Source: Pseudomonas flavescens (GTDB lineage Bacteria > Pseudomonadota > Gammaproteobacteria > Pseudomonadales > Pseudomonadaceae). Taken from it: a stretch of 64,000 bases of DNA. The stretch lies in the NCBI RefSeq assembly GCF_013408425.1, contig NZ_JACBYV010000001.1, forward strand, positions 5,887,878 to 5,951,877. The letters run 5' to 3'. Position 1 is the first letter of the stretch, and the number at the start of each line of letters is the position of its first letter. A model generated the notes under the pieces. That model had not been told where the DNA came from and searched no databases. It was given only the letters and a program-made list of their open reading frames with translations. The position numbers and the translations under genes are program-made. This document shows, in pieces, positions 46,385 through 55,182 of the stretch.

Positions 46385-47584
46385 ATGAACGCATCCTTGA
46401 ATCCCGCGCCGGCACTGATCGGCAGTGACGCCGAAGCGCTGGAGATCGCCAATGCCCTGGCCGAGGTATTTCGCGCCGGCTCCGCCCAGCGAGACCGTGA
46501 ACGCCTGCTGCCGCACGCCGAACTGGAACTGTTCAGCCGCTCCGGTTTATGGGCGATCAGCGTGCCGAAGGCATTTGGTGGCGCCGGAGTTTCCAGTGTC
46601 ACCCTGGCCAGGGTGATCGCGCGAATAGCCCAGGCCGATGGCTCGCTCGGGCAGATCCCCCAGAACCATTTCTATGCCCTGGAAGTGCTGCGCATCAACG
46701 GCAACGTCGAGCAGCAGCGCCGCCTGTATGGCGAAGTACTGCAGGGCGTGCGCTTCGGCAACGCGCTCGCGGAGCTGGGCACCAAAACCTCGCAGGATCG
46801 CACCACGCGGCTGATCGCCGATGGCGAGAACTTCCGCATCGACGGGCGCAAGTTCTACGCCACCGGTGCCCTGTATGCCCAGCGCATCCCCACCCTGGCG
46901 GTAGACGAGCAGGGCATCGGCCACCTGGCGTTCGTGCCTCGCCATGCCCCAGGGCTGGAAATCATCGATGACTGGAGCGGCTTCGGTCAGCGCACCACGG
47001 GCAGTGGCTCGGTGCTGTTGCAGCAGGTGCCGGTAGCTGCCGCCGATGTGGTGCCGTTCCAGGCTTCGTTCGAGCGCCCGACCACGGTCGGCCCCTTCGC
47101 CCAGTTGCTGCATGCCGCCATCGATATCGGTATCGCCCGTGCAGCCTACGAGGACACCCTGAGCTTCGTGCGCAACAGTTCCCGGCCGTGGATCGACTCG
47201 GGCGTGGACAAGGCCAGCGATGATCCGCTGACCCTCAAGGCGATAGGCCGGCTGGCCATTCATCTGCATGCCGCCGAAGCGCTGCTCGAACGCGCCGGCG
47301 AACACCTCGACCGCGCCCAGGCTGCGCCCGATGCGGCCAGTGTGGCGGCAGCCTCCATCGCCGTGGCCGAGGCGCGGGCCATCGGTACCGAGGCTTCGCT
47401 GGCGCTGTCCAGCAAACTGCTCGAACTGGCCGGCAGCCGCGGCACCCTGGCCGAGCACAATCTGGATCGCCACTGGCGCAATGCGCGGACCCACACCCTG
47501 CACGATCCGGTGCGCTGGAAGTACCACGCGGTGGGCAACTACTACCTCAACGACGCGCTGCCGCCGCGCCGGGGAACCATCTGA
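46385..47584 (+). CDS. SfnB-family acyl-CoA-dehydrogenase-like flavoprotein (second copy)
   Basis: The 399-residue protein is a tandem paralogue of the preceding gene. It shares the motifs DGRKFYATGA, DDWSGFGQRTT and HWRNARTHTLHDP. Its shorter N-terminus begins closer to the core fold. The two may handle different oxidation states or substrates, or form a heteromer. The start is 3 bases after the previous stop. Its TGA overlaps the ATG of the LLM gene. Confidence 0.85.
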   Translation: MNASLNPAPALIGSDAEALEIANALAEVFRAGSAQRDRERLLPHAELELFSRSGLWAISVPKAFGGAGVSSVTLARVIARIAQADGSLGQIPQNHFYALEVLRINGNVEQQRRLYGEVLQGVRFGNALAELGTKTSQDRTTRLIADGENFRIDGRKFYATGALYAQRIPTLAVDEQGIGHLAFVPRHAPGLEIIDDWSGFGQRTTGSGSVLLQQVPVAAADVVPFQASFERPTTVGPFAQLLHAAIDIGIARAAYEDTLSFVRNSSRPWIDSGVDKASDDPLTLKAIGRLAIHLHAAEALLERAGEHLDRAQAAPDAASVAAASIAVAEARAIGTEASLALSSKLLELAGSRGTLAEHNLDRHWRNARTHTLHDPVRWKYHAVGNYYLNDALPPRRGTI

Positions 47585-48984
47585 TGGCCCGGCAGATTCT
47601 CCTCAACGCCTTCAACATGAACAGCGTGGGGCATATCCATCACGGTTTGTGGACGCACCCGCGGGACAATTCCACGGCCTTCAATACGCTGCAGTACTGG
47701 ACCGATCTGGCCAGGCTGCTCGAGCGCGGGCTGTTCGACGGTCTGTTCATCGCCGATATCCTCGGTGTCTACGACGTGTACGGGCAGGGCGTCGATCTGA
47801 CCTTGCAAGAGGCCATCCAGCTACCGGTCAATGATCCGCTGCTGCTGGTCTCGGCCATGGCCGGGGTTACCCGGCACCTGGGCTTCGGGGTGACCGCCAA
47901 CCTGACCTATGAAGCGCCGTACCCGTTCGCCCGGCGTCTTTCCACCCTCGATCACCTGAGTGGCGGCAGGGTGGGTTGGAACATCGTCACCGGCTATCTG
48001 GAAAGCGCCGCCAAGGCCATGGGCCTGGGCCAGCAGGTCGAGCATGACCGCCGCTATGATCAGGCCGACGAGTACCTCGAGGTGCTCTACAAACTGCTCG
48101 AGGGCAGTTGGCAGGACGATGCACTGGTGGTCGACCGCGCTCGGCGTGTCTATGCCCAGCCCGGGAAGGTGCACAAGGTGGTGCACCAGGGCGAGTTCTA
48201 TCAGGTCGAGGGTTACCACCTCAGCCAGCCGTCGCCGCAACGCACCCCGGTGCTGTTCCAGGCCGGTTCATCGGCGCGCGGGCTGCGCTTCGCCGGTCAG
48301 CATGCCGAGTGCGTATTCATCGGTGGGCACAACAAGACCGCGGTGCGCGAGCAGGTCGACAAGGTGCGCGCCAGCGCATTGAGCGCCGGTCGCCCGGCCG
48401 AGGCGATCAAGGTGTTCATGGGCATCAGCGTGATCGTCGCCGCTACCGAGGCCGATGCTCGCGACAAGCATGCCGAATACCTGCGCTACGCCAGTGCTGA
48501 GGCGGGGCTGGCGCATTTTTCCAGTTCCACCGGCATCGACTTCGCCGAGTACGGCCTGGACGAACCGATTCGTTACCAGAAGACCAATGCCATCGAGTCG
48601 GTGGTCAAGGCCTTTACCGCACCGGACAGTGGCTGGACCAAGCGCCGGCTGCTGGAGCAGCACGCCCTCGGTGGCCGCTACCCGGTGCTGGTCGGCTCGC
48701 CCTCGCAGGTGGCCGATCAACTGCAGGCCTGGTTCGAGGAGACCGGCCTGGACGGCTTCAACCTGACCCGCATCGTTTCGCCGGAAAGCTACGCCGACTT
48801 CATCGAACTGGTGGTGCCCGAACTGCAGAACCGCGGCCTGTACAAGACCGCCTACGCCGATGGCAGCCTGCGCCACAAGCTGTTCGGCCAGGGCCCACGC
48901 CTGCCGGAAAACCACAGCGGCGCCGCCTGGCGACGGGCTGACGCTGCACCGCCAATCGCCAATGCGGCCAACCACTCTCACTGA
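47584..48984 (+). CDS. LLM-class flavin-dependent monooxygenase (NtaA/SnaA/DszA type)
   Basis: The 466-residue protein is a bacterial-luciferase-like TIM barrel of the NtaA/SnaA/DszA subgroup. It begins LNAFNMNSVGHIHHGLWTHP and has the GRVGWNIVTGYLESAAKAMG segment characteristic of that group. These enzymes use FMNH2 from a separate reductase to cleave C-S or C-N bonds. No flavin reductase gene lies in the operon. The ATG overlaps the preceding TGA (ATGA). Confidence 0.9.
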   Translation: MARQILLNAFNMNSVGHIHHGLWTHPRDNSTAFNTLQYWTDLARLLERGLFDGLFIADILGVYDVYGQGVDLTLQEAIQLPVNDPLLLVSAMAGVTRHLGFGVTANLTYEAPYPFARRLSTLDHLSGGRVGWNIVTGYLESAAKAMGLGQQVEHDRRYDQADEYLEVLYKLLEGSWQDDALVVDRARRVYAQPGKVHKVVHQGEFYQVEGYHLSQPSPQRTPVLFQAGSSARGLRFAGQHAECVFIGGHNKTAVREQVDKVRASALSAGRPAEAIKVFMGISVIVAATEADARDKHAEYLRYASAEAGLAHFSSSTGIDFAEYGLDEPIRYQKTNAIESVVKAFTAPDSGWTKRRLLEQHALGGRYPVLVGSPSQVADQLQAWFEETGLDGFNLTRIVSPESYADFIELVVPELQNRGLYKTAYADGSLRHKLFGQGPRLPENHSGAAWRRADAAPPIANAANHSH

Positions 48985-49003
48985 TCGACCAAGGATGAAA
49001 GCC

Positions 49004-49798
49004 ATGTCTACATTATTGAAAACCCTCGCGCTGGGTACCCTGCTGAGCGTTTCCGGTCTGGCCGCAGCAGCGCAGCCACTGAAGCTCGGCACCACCGCTG
49101 CCTTCGCCCCGGCTCTGGAGGTGGCGGTCGCCGAAGCCAAGAAGCAGGGGCTCGAAGTGGAGCTGATCGAGTTCAGCGACTGGATCGCGCCCAACGTCAG
49201 CCTTGCCGCTGGCGATATCGACGTGAACTACTTTCAGCACGTGCCGTTCCTCGAGAATGCCAACAAGGATGGCGGCTACGATCTGGTGCCCTACGCGCCG
49301 GGCGTGATCAACAACGTCGGCCTGTACTCGAAGCGGTACAGCGACTTCGCCAGCCTGCCCAAGGGCGCCAAGGTGGCGATCGCCAACGACCCGGTAAATG
49401 GCGGGCGTGGTCTGCAACTGCTGCAGAAGGCCGGGCTGATTACCCTCAAACCCGGCGTTGGCTACCGGGCCACCCTCGAAGACGTGACCAGCAACCCGAA
49501 GGACATCCGCATCATCGAGCTGGAAGCCGTGCAACTGGTGCGTGCGCTCGATGAGGTCGATCTGGCCCAGGGCTATCCGCAATACATCCGCCTGGCCGGC
49601 ACCCACGATCCCGAATCGGCACTGTTGTTCGATGGCGTGGACAACCCCGAGTACATCATCCAGTTCGTCATCCAGCCAGCCAGCAAGAACGATGAGCGTC
49701 TGCGCAAGTTCGTCGATATCTACCAGCACTCGCCGGAGGTCCGTGCGGCCCTCGACAAGGCCCACGGCAAGCTCTACCAGCCAGGCTGGAAAAGCTGA
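49004..49798 (+). CDS. metQ: MetQ/NlpA-family ABC transporter substrate-binding protein
   Basis: The 264-residue protein has a signal peptide (about 1-24, ending LAAAAQ) and the NlpA/MetQ fold, with [36 protein letters not shown] and [16 protein letters not shown]. No lipobox cysteine is present, so it is probably a soluble periplasmic protein rather than a lipoprotein. AAGGA stands 8 bases before ATG 49004; ATG 48995 is too close to it. In this operon the ligand is more likely a sulfur compound related to methionine than methionine itself. Confidence 0.87.
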   Translation: MSTLLKTLALGTLLSVSGLAAAAQPLKLGTTAAFAPALEVAVAEAKKQGLEVELIEFSDWIAPNVSLAAGDIDVNYFQHVPFLENANKDGGYDLVPYAPGVINNVGLYSKRYSDFASLPKGAKVAIANDPVNGGRGLQLLQKAGLITLKPGVGYRATLEDVTSNPKDIRIIELEAVQLVRALDEVDLAQGYPQYIRLAGTHDPESALLFDGVDNPEYIIQFVIQPASKNDERLRKFVDIYQHSPEVRAALDKAHGKLYQPGWKS

Positions 49799-49800
49799 GC

Positions 49801-50898
49801 ATGAGTGGTTTCGATCCCCACCTGCAGCAGGTCGCTCAGGCCCGCCAGGACAGCGAAGCGCAACTGCGCTTCGTCGGCCTCAACAAGGTTTACGCGAGCA
49901 GCGAGGGCACGGTCCAGGCGCTGCGTGATATCGACCTGGCCATCAACCGCGCCGAGGTGTTCGGCATCATCGGCCGCAGCGGCGCCGGCAAGTCTTCGTT
50001 GATCCGCACCATCAATCGCCTGGAAACGCCGAGCAGCGGCCAGGTGCTGATCGATGGCGAAGACATCGGCCTGCTCGATGAAGATCACCTGGTGCAGCTG
50101 CGCCGACGCATCGGCATGATCTTCCAGCATTTCAACCTGATGTCGGCCAAGACCGTGTGGCAGAACGTCGAACTGCCGTTGCGGGTCGCCGGCGTGCCGC
50201 GCGAGCAGCGCCAACGCAAGGTGCGCGAGTTGCTGGAGCTGGTCGGCCTGCAGGACAAGCATGGCGTCTACCCGGCGCAGTTGTCCGGCGGCCAGAAGCA
50301 GCGCGTGGGGATCGCTCGCGCGCTGGTGCACGATCCGCAGATCCTGCTCTGCGACGAGGCGACGTCGGCCCTCGATCCGGAAACCACCCAGGCGATCCTC
50401 GGCCTGTTGCGCGAGATCAACGAGCGCCTGGGGCTGACCATCGTGCTGATCACTCACGAGATGGCGGTGATCCGCGATATCTGCGACCGCGTGGTGGTGC
50501 TCGAACAGGGCGAAGTGGTCGAGCAGGGCGAGGTCTGGCGCGTGTTCGGCTCGCCACGGCATGCGGTCACCCGCACCTTGCTGGCGCCGTTGCGCCATGG
50601 CCTGCCGGCGGATGTCCAGGCGCGCCTGCGCGCCCACCAGCAAAACCCGGAGGATGCCCTGGTGCTGCGCCTGCAGTTTTCCGGCAGCAACCCCGAGCCG
50701 GATCTGGGCGCAGTGGCCGGGGCGCTCGGTGGGCGTCTGGCATTGCTCGATGGTGGAATCGAACGCATCCAGGGCCATGCCCTGGGCTACCTGCTACTGG
50801 CAGTGAGTGCTTCACCGCACAGCCATGAAGCGCTCTTGAACAATGCCCGCCAGTTGGCGGATCACGTGGAGGTACTGGGGTATGTCGCTGCTGCTTGA
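49801..50898 (+). CDS. metN: MetN-type ABC transporter ATP-binding protein
   Basis: The 365-residue protein has Walker A GRSGAGKS at 58-65, signature LSGGQ at 161-165, Walker B ILLCDE at 181-186 and a switch His in ITHEM. The C-terminal part (about 280-365) is a NIL domain, which in MetN binds methionine and inhibits transport (trans-inhibition). It starts 2 bases after metQ. The permease ATG lies inside its last codons. Confidence 0.92.
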   Translation: MSGFDPHLQQVAQARQDSEAQLRFVGLNKVYASSEGTVQALRDIDLAINRAEVFGIIGRSGAGKSSLIRTINRLETPSSGQVLIDGEDIGLLDEDHLVQLRRRIGMIFQHFNLMSAKTVWQNVELPLRVAGVPREQRQRKVRELLELVGLQDKHGVYPAQLSGGQKQRVGIARALVHDPQILLCDEATSALDPETTQAILGLLREINERLGLTIVLITHEMAVIRDICDRVVVLEQGEVVEQGEVWRVFGSPRHAVTRTLLAPLRHGLPADVQARLRAHQQNPEDALVLRLQFSGSNPEPDLGAVAGALGGRLALLDGGIERIQGHALGYLLLAVSASPHSHEALLNNARQLADHVEVLGYVAAA

Positions 50899-51535
50899 TC
50901 GTCTCTGGCAGGCGTTTCTCGACACCCTGCTGATGGTCGGCGTGTCGTCGCTGCTGGCCTTGCTCGCGGGTATTCCGCTGGCGGTATTTCTGGTCACCAG
51001 CAGCAAGGGCGGGATCTTCGAGGCACCGCGGCTGAATCAGTTGCTGGGCAGTTTCGTCAACCTGTTCCGCTCGATTCCCTTCCTGATCCTGATGGTCGCA
51101 CTGATCCCGTTCACCCGCTGGGTGGTAGGTACCAGTTACGGCGTATGGGCCGCCGTGGTACCGCTGACCATCGCGGCTACCCCGTTCTTCGCGCGGATCG
51201 CCGAGGTCAGTCTGCGTGAGGTCGATCATGGCCTGATCGAAGCGGCCCAGGCCATGGGCTGCCGCCGCTGGCACATCGTCTGGCACGTGCTGTTGCCCGA
51301 GGCGCTACCGGGCATCGTCGGCGGCTTCACCATCACCCTGGTGACCATGATCAACTCCTCGGCCATGGCGGGCGCCATCGGTGCTGGTGGCCTCGGCGAC
51401 CTGGCTTACCGCTACGGTTATCAGCGCTTCGACAGCCAGGTGATGTTGACCGTGATCGTCGCTCTGGTGGTGCTGGTCAGCCTGATCCAGTTCGCGGGCG
51501 ATCGGCTGGCGCGGGGCCTGAACAAGCGGGCTTGA
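50882..51535 (+). CDS. metI: MetI-type ABC transporter permease
   Basis: The 217-residue protein has about five membrane helices and the EAA loop contacting the ATPase ([22 protein letters not shown]). ATG 50882 overlaps the end of metN by 17 bases. An earlier in-frame start at 50843 lies deep in metN and adds a hydrophilic tail. It completes a MetNIQ importer. Confidence 0.9.
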   Translation: MSLLLDRLWQAFLDTLLMVGVSSLLALLAGIPLAVFLVTSSKGGIFEAPRLNQLLGSFVNLFRSIPFLILMVALIPFTRWVVGTSYGVWAAVVPLTIAATPFFARIAEVSLREVDHGLIEAAQAMGCRRWHIVWHVLLPEALPGIVGGFTITLVTMINSSAMAGAIGAGGLGDLAYRYGYQRFDSQVMLTVIVALVVLVSLIQFAGDRLARGLNKRA

Positions 51536-51554
51536 CGCGTTCGCCGTTGGTTTT

Positions 51555-51572
51555 GGTGGGCTGAAGCCCACC
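51555..51572. terminator. Hairpin after the sulfur operon
   Basis: GGTGGGCT and AGCCCACC, 8-bp arms with a 2-base spacer, begin 20 bases after the metI stop. It is preceded by TTTT rather than followed by it, so it would suit 3'-end protection or termination read from the opposite strand. Palindromes of this kind recur between pseudomonad genes. Confidence 0.5.
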
Positions 51573-51622
51573 CTACGCCCATCCTGCATTCCACCCTTCA
51601 GGTCGTTGCTCAGGCGCTGTGT

Positions 51623-51690
51623 GGGAATGGCTGCGGGACGCTCTGCGTCCGATGTATAGCCCTGACTGGCGCAGAGCGGCCCGGCCTAGG
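51623..51690. repeat. REP-like repeat, copy A, left of the HAD gene
   Basis: A 68-base structured segment contains a perfect 6-bp hairpin (GGACGC-TCT-GCGTCC, 51636-51650) and outer arms GTGGGAA / TTCCCAC (51621-51627 and 51692-51698). A related copy at 52371-52439 shares most positions, including CTCTGCG, CCGATGT and CTGGCGC. It is non-coding. Confidence 0.7.
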
Positions 51691-51752
51691 CTTCCCACGC
51701 TGGGGCGTAGGAACCAGCAAACCAGTTTTGGGTTATCAGGAGAGTTGCCAGC

Positions 51753-52355
51753 GTGTTCAGTGCTCTGATGGTCGATGTGGATGGCGTTCTGATTTGCGGT
51801 CGTCCCGCTGACGGTAAACCTTGGGCATTCTCCCTTGAAGAGGACCTGGGTGTTTCACCTGTGGATCTTCAGCGAGAGTTCTTCACTCCTTACTGGAACG
51901 ATATCGTCCTAGGTCGTTGCGCCTTGGTCGATCATTTGAAAACTGCTTTGGCAAAGGTAGCGCCAGCTCTGTCCTGCGATGACTTTATTGCCTACTGGTT
52001 CGAAAACGATGCGCGTCTGAACGGTGACCTGCTGGCCGAGCTTCGCCAACTGCGCGCTGGCGGGGTAAAGGTCTATCTGGCGACCAATCAGGAGCATGTT
52101 CGCGCGGCATACCTATCCGACACGCTCGGCCTGGGTCATGACGTTGACGGTATTTACTACTCCGCTGCATTAGGTCACCGCAAACCCGATCGAGCTTTCT
52201 TCGAGCAGGCAGCCTTGCTGTCTGGATTTTCGGTTGAGAAGTTGCTGCTGATCGACGACACCCCTGCGAACGTCACGGCTGCACAGGCTTCAGGATGGAG
52301 CGCCAATCTTTGGCGAGAGGGAGACTCTCTGCTCAAAATACTGAGTAAGTTCTGA
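51753..52355 (+). CDS. HAD-superfamily hydrolase (subfamily IA)
   Basis: The 200-residue protein has all HAD motifs: the nucleophile pair DVDG (Asp8/Asp10), a Thr in VYLATNQ, Lys in GHRKPDRAFF, and the acidic pair IDDTPANV. It would hydrolyse a phosphate ester of unknown identity. The start is GTG, 9 bases after CAGGAGAG. Its base composition is visibly less G+C-rich than its neighbours, and REP-like repeats stand on both sides, which hints at separate acquisition. Confidence 0.85.
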   Translation: MFSALMVDVDGVLICGRPADGKPWAFSLEEDLGVSPVDLQREFFTPYWNDIVLGRCALVDHLKTALAKVAPALSCDDFIAYWFENDARLNGDLLAELRQLRAGGVKVYLATNQEHVRAAYLSDTLGLGHDVDGIYYSAALGHRKPDRAFFEQAALLSGFSVEKLLLIDDTPANVTAAQASGWSANLWREGDSLLKILSKF

Positions 52356-52370
52356 TCATATCTGTTGCGC

Positions 52371-52439
52371 GGGAATGCCTGTAGGGGGGCTCTGCGCCCG
52401 ATGTCCAGCCCAGGCTGGCGCTGAGCGCCCAGGCCGAGG
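52371..52439. repeat. REP-like repeat, copy B, right of the HAD gene
   Basis: A 69-base segment resembles copy A in sequence and order of stems (GGGGGCTCTGCGCCC hairpin with one mismatch, then CCGATGT and CTGGCGC). It begins 15 bases after the HAD stop, in the same orientation as copy A. The following stretch (52440-52733) holds no gene I can support. Confidence 0.65.
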
Positions 52440-52713
52440 ATCCGACGCAGGAGCTTGCAATCCATCAATGGAAACTGCGTCCCCGTCGCGGACGGCGATC
52501 CGCTCCAGCTCATTATCTGCGCGCATCAACCCCATGCAACCTGGTTGCGCTAACAATCATGCTGCCGTGTACGCGTTCTGGTGCGTGGTGTTTTTGATCC
52601 CTGCTATAGCCGTGATGAATATCCGGATAAGAAACCTCTATTAGACGATGAGCACGCCTCTGTCCGACTATCGGGGTACGCGAATGGAATCAGCGCGCTT
52701 GAACGTTGATAAA

Positions 52714-52721
52714 AACAAGAA
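52714..52721 (+). promoter_or_regulatory. Candidate Hfq/Crc A-rich motif before the 52734 reading frame
   Basis: AACAAGAA fits the AANAANAA pattern that Hfq with Crc recognises in pseudomonad catabolic mRNAs. It directly precedes the strong ribosome binding site AGGAAGG of the next frame, a position at which binding would block initiation. Confidence 0.45.
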
Positions 52722-52733
52722 AGAGGAAGGATC

Positions 52734-52976
52734 ATGGCAGCCGCTCGCCTTGTCCGAATTGAAGCCGCGGATTGTCCGCGCAGCGCCGGTCCGCCATGGA
52801 CCCTGTGTGCATCCCCTGCAGTAGATTCGCCGTACGCCCCAGCCCCGCAGTGCCAGCCACTGTCCGCACCTACGCTCTACCACCCCATCTGCGCACGCGT
52901 CGATCGCCCGTCGATCAAAGGCCCCGTCGTGTTTCCCGTACGCGGTCTGACACCGCTTTGTGGCGGCGTCTCGTGA
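52734..52976 (+). CDS. Possible small leader reading frame coupled to the b561 gene
   Basis: An 80-codon frame with a strong ribosome binding site (AGGAAGG, 4 bases before ATG) ends in TGA at 52976, overlapping the proposed GTG start of the b561 gene (GTGA). The product would be Pro/Cys-rich with no recognised domain. It may be a translated leader rather than a functional protein. The b561 frame is also open upstream of 52973, to an ATG at 52772, so a longer b561 start is the competing explanation. Confidence 0.35.
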   Translation: MAAARLVRIEAADCPRSAGPPWTLCASPAVDSPYAPAPQCQPLSAPTLYHPICARVDRPSIKGPVVFPVRGLTPLCGGVS

Positions 52977-53752
52977 GCGGCGTGCGGTGGATCGCCGGGC
53001 TGGGCTTGGCGCTGTTTCTCTGCTCTCTGGCCGGATGGGCAGTGGCCGAGCATTGGGACTGGCTGCGCCTGCCGCTGTCTGGCAGCGATGAGCACCGAAT
53101 CGATGTGCGGGCCGCCTGGCATGGACGTGTGATGGTGGTGAGCTGGAGCGTGATGCTCCCCCTCGGCGTGCTCGCGGCACGCTATTTCAAGGTCATGCCG
53201 GGTCAGGGCTGGCCTGCGGTGCTGGATAACAAGCGCTGGTGGCGGATGCATCTGTGGCTGCAGGTGGGTGGCAGCCTGGCCGGGTTGCTGGGTGTGCTGC
53301 TGGTACTGGGTATGGCAACCCGGCAGACGGCGTTGGCGCAGTGGCATGCGCTGTGTGGCTGGCTGGTGATGCTGTGCGCGTGCGTCCAACTGGTCAGCGG
53401 GTTCTTGCGCGGCTCCAAGGGCGGGCCGACCTGTGAGCAATGGCAGGGCGATCACTACCAGATGACTTCGCACCGGGTGCGTTTCGAACGGCTGCACAAG
53501 AGCATTGGCTGGTTGGCGTTGCTGCTGGCGCTGATCGCCACCCTGATAGGCATCACCATGGTCGATGCGCCGCGCTGGATGGCACTGTCCATCGCCGCCT
53601 GGTGGGCCGCGTTGTTCATGGTCGGCCTGTTGCTGCAGCGGGCAGGCCGCTGCATCGATACCTACCAGGCCATCTGGGGGCCTGCCCCTACCCACCCGGG
53701 CAATCGCCGCCGGCCTATCGGCTGGGGGGTACGTCGCTTGCCTGGAGACTGA
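52973..53752 (+). CDS. Membrane cytochrome b561-domain protein
   Basis: The 259-residue protein has about six membrane helices. Four histidines placed as in eukaryote-like b561 proteins (His50, His93, His125, His175) should bind two b hemes and carry electrons across the membrane. An N-terminal helix precedes the core. It may pass electrons to or from a periplasmic oxidoreductase. The start is uncertain: GTG 52973 gives MSGVRWIAGLG, but in-frame starts at 52772 and 52796 are possible, with a basic, non-membrane extension of 60-67 residues. It lies just before gntP. Confidence 0.75.
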   Translation: MSGVRWIAGLGLALFLCSLAGWAVAEHWDWLRLPLSGSDEHRIDVRAAWHGRVMVVSWSVMLPLGVLAARYFKVMPGQGWPAVLDNKRWWRMHLWLQVGGSLAGLLGVLLVLGMATRQTALAQWHALCGWLVMLCACVQLVSGFLRGSKGGPTCEQWQGDHYQMTSHRVRFERLHKSIGWLALLLALIATLIGITMVDAPRWMALSIAAWWAALFMVGLLLQRAGRCIDTYQAIWGPAPTHPGNRRRPIGWGVRRLPGD

Positions 53753-53789
53753 CTGGCGCTGCCAGACCTATAACAAGGAGATTACCTAT

Positions 53790-55145
53790 ATGGAAATGTT
53801 GACGCTGCTGATGCTGGGCGCGGGTGCCCTGAGCATTCTTCTTCTATTGATTCTGGTGGTCCGCATGCCGCCGTTCGTGGCCCTGCTATTGGTGGCTACC
53901 GGCCTGGCCCTGGCTGCAGGCGTGCCTGTCGAGCAACTGACCGAAGCCATCGAAGGAGGGCTGGGGAAAACCCTGGGGCACATTGCGGTGATCATTGCTC
54001 TGGGGGCGATGATCGGGCGCATGGTCGAACTGTCCGGTGGTGCTGAAGCGCTCGCCGGTTACATGGTGCGGCGCTTCGGCCAGCGACGCGTACCGATAGC
54101 CATGATGTTCACGGCCTTCGGGGTGGGGATTCCGGTGTTCTTCGAGGTCGGTGTGATCATGTTGATGCCGCTGGCCTACGGCCTGGCACGCTCGCGCGGC
54201 TTGCGCCTGGTGTCGCTGGCCCTGCCCATGTGCGCGGTGCTGCTGGTGGTGCATGCGTTGCTGCCACCACACCCTGGCATGGTCGCGGTGGCGGGGGAGC
54301 TGGGCATCGATATCGGCAGGATGCTGATGCTTGGCCTGCCGATTGCGGGGCTGACCAGCGTCGCGATCTTCCTCGCCAGCAAGGTGCTGACCCGTCGTCA
54401 TCTGGCCATCAGCGACGATGTTGCCGCCAGCCTGACGAATGCCACGAGTACCGTCAGCAACGAAAGCCCGGCACTGCCACGGGCGGGGCTGGTCGCCAGC
54501 CTGATCGCGCTGCCCATCGCACTGATCATGCTCGGTACCCTGGCCTCGATGCTCATGCCGGAAAGCGCGATGGGGCGCTCCCTGTTGATGTTCCTGGGTA
54601 TTCCTTACGTCGCGCTGATGGTGGGTGTGCTGGCCTGCGCCTATCTGCTGGGCATTCGCAGAGGCATGCCACTGGCGACGGTAAGCGAAGTGCTCGGTTC
54701 GGCGATTCCCGGCGTCGCCATGGTGATTCTGGTAACCGGTGCCGGTGGCGCCTTCGCCAGGGTTCTGGTGTCCACGGGCATCGGCGGGGCTTTGGCCGAG
54801 GCGCTGCAATCCACCGGCCTGCCGCTGCTGCTGATGGCCTTTTCCGTCACCCTGTTGCTGCGTGCCGCCCAGGGGCCCACGACGGTAGCCCTGATGACCA
54901 CCGCTGGCATCATCGCGCCGCTGGTCGCGGAGGCATCCCTGAGCGCCAGCCAGCTGGCACTTCTCGGCCTGGCCATGGGGGCCGGCGGCATGGCGCTCTC
55001 CCACGTCAACGATCCGGGGTTCTGGATCGTCACGCGCATGCTCGGGCTGAGCGTGGCCGATGGCTTGCGCACCTGGACACCGCTTACCACCGTGGGTGGT
55101 TTCGTTGCGCTGATACTCATCCTGCTGCTGTGGCCGTGGGTCTGA
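53790..55145 (+). CDS. GntP-family gluconate:proton symporter
   Basis: The 451-residue protein has about 12-14 hydrophobic helices and the GntP family patterns (IALGAMIGRMVELSGGAE, FFEVGVIMLMPLAYGLARS, HPGMVAVAGELGIDIG). It imports gluconate or a related aldonate with protons. AAGGAG lies 9 bases before ATG 53790. It follows the b561 gene by 37 bases and is 37 bases from the lactonase gene. Confidence 0.9.
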   Translation: MEMLTLLMLGAGALSILLLLILVVRMPPFVALLLVATGLALAAGVPVEQLTEAIEGGLGKTLGHIAVIIALGAMIGRMVELSGGAEALAGYMVRRFGQRRVPIAMMFTAFGVGIPVFFEVGVIMLMPLAYGLARSRGLRLVSLALPMCAVLLVVHALLPPHPGMVAVAGELGIDIGRMLMLGLPIAGLTSVAIFLASKVLTRRHLAISDDVAASLTNATSTVSNESPALPRAGLVASLIALPIALIMLGTLASMLMPESAMGRSLLMFLGIPYVALMVGVLACAYLLGIRRGMPLATVSEVLGSAIPGVAMVILVTGAGGAFARVLVSTGIGGALAEALQSTGLPLLLMAFSVTLLLRAAQGPTTVALMTTAGIIAPLVAEASLSASQLALLGLAMGAGGMALSHVNDPGFWIVTRMLGLSVADGLRTWTPLTTVGGFVALILILLLWPWV

Positions 55146-55182
55146 GCCTGGCGGGATCGATCTTTTTCAGGAGATTCGAAAC

